DNA from: a virus
Reading direction: 5' to 3' (one strand)
Length of the DNA stretch: 22,562 bases
IMG/VR virus record: IMGVR_UViG_3300037502_002084
Coordinates: 1 to 22,562 of that record
The notes under the pieces were generated by a model. The model did not search any database and was not told the DNA's origin. It saw nothing but the letters and a program-made list of their open reading frames with translations. Made by a program: the position numbers and the translations under genes. The first letter of the stretch is position 1, and each line of letters begins with the position of its first letter. Positions 21,534 to 22,562 of this stretch are shown in pieces.

Positions 21534-21534
21534 T

Positions 21535-22329
21535 ATGAAAATAATTTTAGCAGGATACGGATTTGTTGGCAAGGCTGTTAAAAATGCTTTTAAAAATAAA
21601 CATCAGATTGACATTGTTGATCCTAAATACAGTAGTAATAAAATAAAAGATTTTATGGATGCTGATGGATTAATGATTTGTGTCAATACACCTTCAAATA
21701 AAGATGGTAGCTGTGATATATCTAATGTTTTAGACGTTTTGGATCAAACACCGATTCATATCCCTATTATGATAAAAAGCACTCTTACACCGGATAATGC
21801 AGAAAAAATATTAAATCGATACCCAGATCATAGTATTGTTTTTTGTCCAGAATTTTTAAGAGAAATAAGCGCGAACGATGATTTCATAAATCAAAAATAT
21901 ATAATAATCGGCGGTGATGATCCTTTAGATTTTTGGCAACTGCTGTTTAAAGAAACTTTACCTAATTTAAAAATCGTTCATACGTGCAGCGAACAAGAAG
22001 CTTGTTTGGTAAAATATGCTATAAACAGTTTTTTAGCAACTAAGGTAAGTTTTTTTAATCACATTTACGACATTTGTCAAACAGCAAATTTAGATTTCAG
22101 TTCTGTTAGACAGTTAATTTGTCAAGATCAGAGAATCGGTACTGGACACAGTATGGTTCCCGGTCTAGATGGAGAACGTGGCTGGGGAGGTCATTGCTTT
22201 CCGAAAGACACACAAGCGTTAGTTCAATATGCAAGATCATTAGGTCAAAATTTTGATTTACTCGAAACTGCTATCGAATACAACAATAAGGTAAAAAAAG
22301 TTGTTGACAGCAACACATTTTCTAAATAA
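21535..22329 (+). CDS. Short UDP-glucose/GDP-mannose dehydrogenase-like protein
   Basis: 264 residues; one base after the gp43 stop. A Rossmann NAD-binding start GYGFVG (7-12), KSTLTP (81-86) and PEFLRE (105-110) are followed by the central helix with KYAINSFLATK (160-170). The catalytic motif GGHCFPKD has Cys221. These match the UDP-glucose 6-dehydrogenase family, which oxidises UDP-sugars to uronic acids for capsule or lipopolysaccharide. Typical enzymes are 390-450 residues; here only 43 residues follow the catalytic Cys, so the C-terminal nucleotide-sugar-binding domain is missing. Its stop is normal with no sign of frameshift, and similar short forms occur in phages, to my recollection. 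Substrate uncertain. Confidence 0.85.
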   Translation: MKIILAGYGFVGKAVKNAFKNKHQIDIVDPKYSSNKIKDFMDADGLMICVNTPSNKDGSCDISNVLDVLDQTPIHIPIMIKSTLTPDNAEKILNRYPDHSIVFCPEFLREISANDDFINQKYIIIGGDDPLDFWQLLFKETLPNLKIVHTCSEQEACLVKYAINSFLATKVSFFNHIYDICQTANLDFSSVRQLICQDQRIGTGHSMVPGLDGERGWGGHCFPKDTQALVQYARSLGQNFDLLETAIEYNNKVKKVVDSNTFSK

Positions 22330-22332
22330 AAT
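22304..22332 (+). promoter_or_regulatory. Sigma70 promoter of the sliding clamp gene
   Basis: Perfect TTGACA (22304-22309), 17-base spacer, TAAAAT (22327-22332), inside the end of the dehydrogenase gene. The start is predicted near 22339; GGAG (22343-22346) and ATG 22353 follow. TCTAAATA (22321-22328), a poorer late-type motif, overlaps it. Confidence 0.75.
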
Positions 22333-22352
22333 CATATAACTTGGAGACTAAT

Positions 22353-22562
22353 ATGAAAGACATTTTACAAGACATTGTAGCACATACACACAGCCTGGGG
22401 TTTTTACCCCTAGTAAAAGTAACTGGTGAAGATACCGCTACTACAATTGAATCTATGGCCGAAGATCGAAGCGTTATTGTGAACGCAAAGACACATGCAC
22501 CTGTATCAGAGTTTAGTGGCGTATTTGGAATGCCAAATTTAGATAAGCTAAATTTACATCTT
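22353..22562 (+). CDS. 45: Sliding clamp gp45-like, N-terminal 70 residues; 3' end outside window
   Basis: The first 70 residues are visible. They open MKDILQDIVAHTHSLGFLPL, followed by a charged strand-rich region and an EFSGVFGMPNLDKLNLHL segment. The last part matches the end of clamp domain 1 (T4: FLGILSLVN region) and resembles clamp proteins I recall from marine T4-like phages. T4 gp45 is 228 residues, a trimeric processivity factor for gp43 and an activator of late transcription. Position downstream of gp43 under its own sigma70 promoter with a GGAG site supports this. The classical T4 opening is not conserved, so the call is moderate. Confidence 0.68.
   Translation, partial: MKDILQDIVAHTHSLGFLPLVKVTGEDTATTIESMAEDRSVIVNAKTHAPVSEFSGVFGMPNLDKLNLHL

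Noticed and set aside
21463-21534. Upstream start for the dehydrogenase
   Set aside because: The extra residues translate the end of gp43; the Rossmann fold begins directly at the ATG at 21535.
1-22562. tRNA, rRNA, integrase, transposase or attachment site
   Set aside because: None seen by eye; a tRNAscan run would be decisive for tRNA, but no gap longer than about 160 bases is available.

Overview
The window reads as part of the genome of a T4-like myovirus infecting a Gram-negative, probably aquatic, bacterium. The evidence is a T4-type DNA polymerase (gp43), the start of a likely sliding clamp (gp45), a DsbA-like DNA-binding protein, dCMP deaminase, a phage PhoH, a GH19 endolysin, a spanin pair with a lipobox, tightly packed genes joined by ATGA/TAATG overlaps, and four copies of a T4-late-type promoter motif (GATAAATA). 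The host is not identifiable. An outer membrane is implied by the lipoprotein spanin, and the ferredoxin looks proteobacterial. No bacterial chromosomal gene, tRNA, CRISPR array or insertion sequence was seen. Coding density is very high; the longest gap is about 160 bases.

Layout. (1) 1-1184: auxiliary metabolism. The end of a 7Fe-type bacterial ferredoxin (FdxA), a DUF2452-like protein and dCMP deaminase, closed by a terminator. (2) 1208-2064, minus strand: phoH, the only gene on that strand, with a leader that can fold in two mutually exclusive ways, one hiding its ribosome-binding site. (3) 2081-4471: late genes behind GATAAATA. Two unrecognised proteins, an i-spanin/o-spanin pair and an EF-hand membrane protein (possible holin). 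(4) 4493-8721: a proteostasis operon (DnaJ, peptide deformylase, ClpA-like unfoldase, one unknown) with overlapping genes behind a consensus sigma70 promoter. (5) 8745-18122: a late block of probable virion or head-associated proteins. It holds a 1033-residue protein with a ligase-type and a HIGH-type nucleotidyltransferase domain plus a possible third, the endolysin, and several Lys/Ala-rich proteins with candidate T4 prohead-protease sites. (6) 18176-22562: early replication genes behind sigma70-type promoters: dsbA-like, a membrane protein, gp43, a short UDP-glucose dehydrogenase-like protein and gp45.

How they may work together. Sigma70-type promoters (dnaJ, dsbA, gp45) would serve early expression by host polymerase, and the GATAAATA elements late expression. 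The most intriguing reading (inference) is that several late proteins carry short N-terminal capsid-targeting peptides ending in L-x-E|G/A. They would be processed in the prohead and delivered with the DNA: an RNA- or DNA-modifying enzyme, and glycine-rich membrane-inserting proteins, one of which ends in a peptidoglycan-binding domain.
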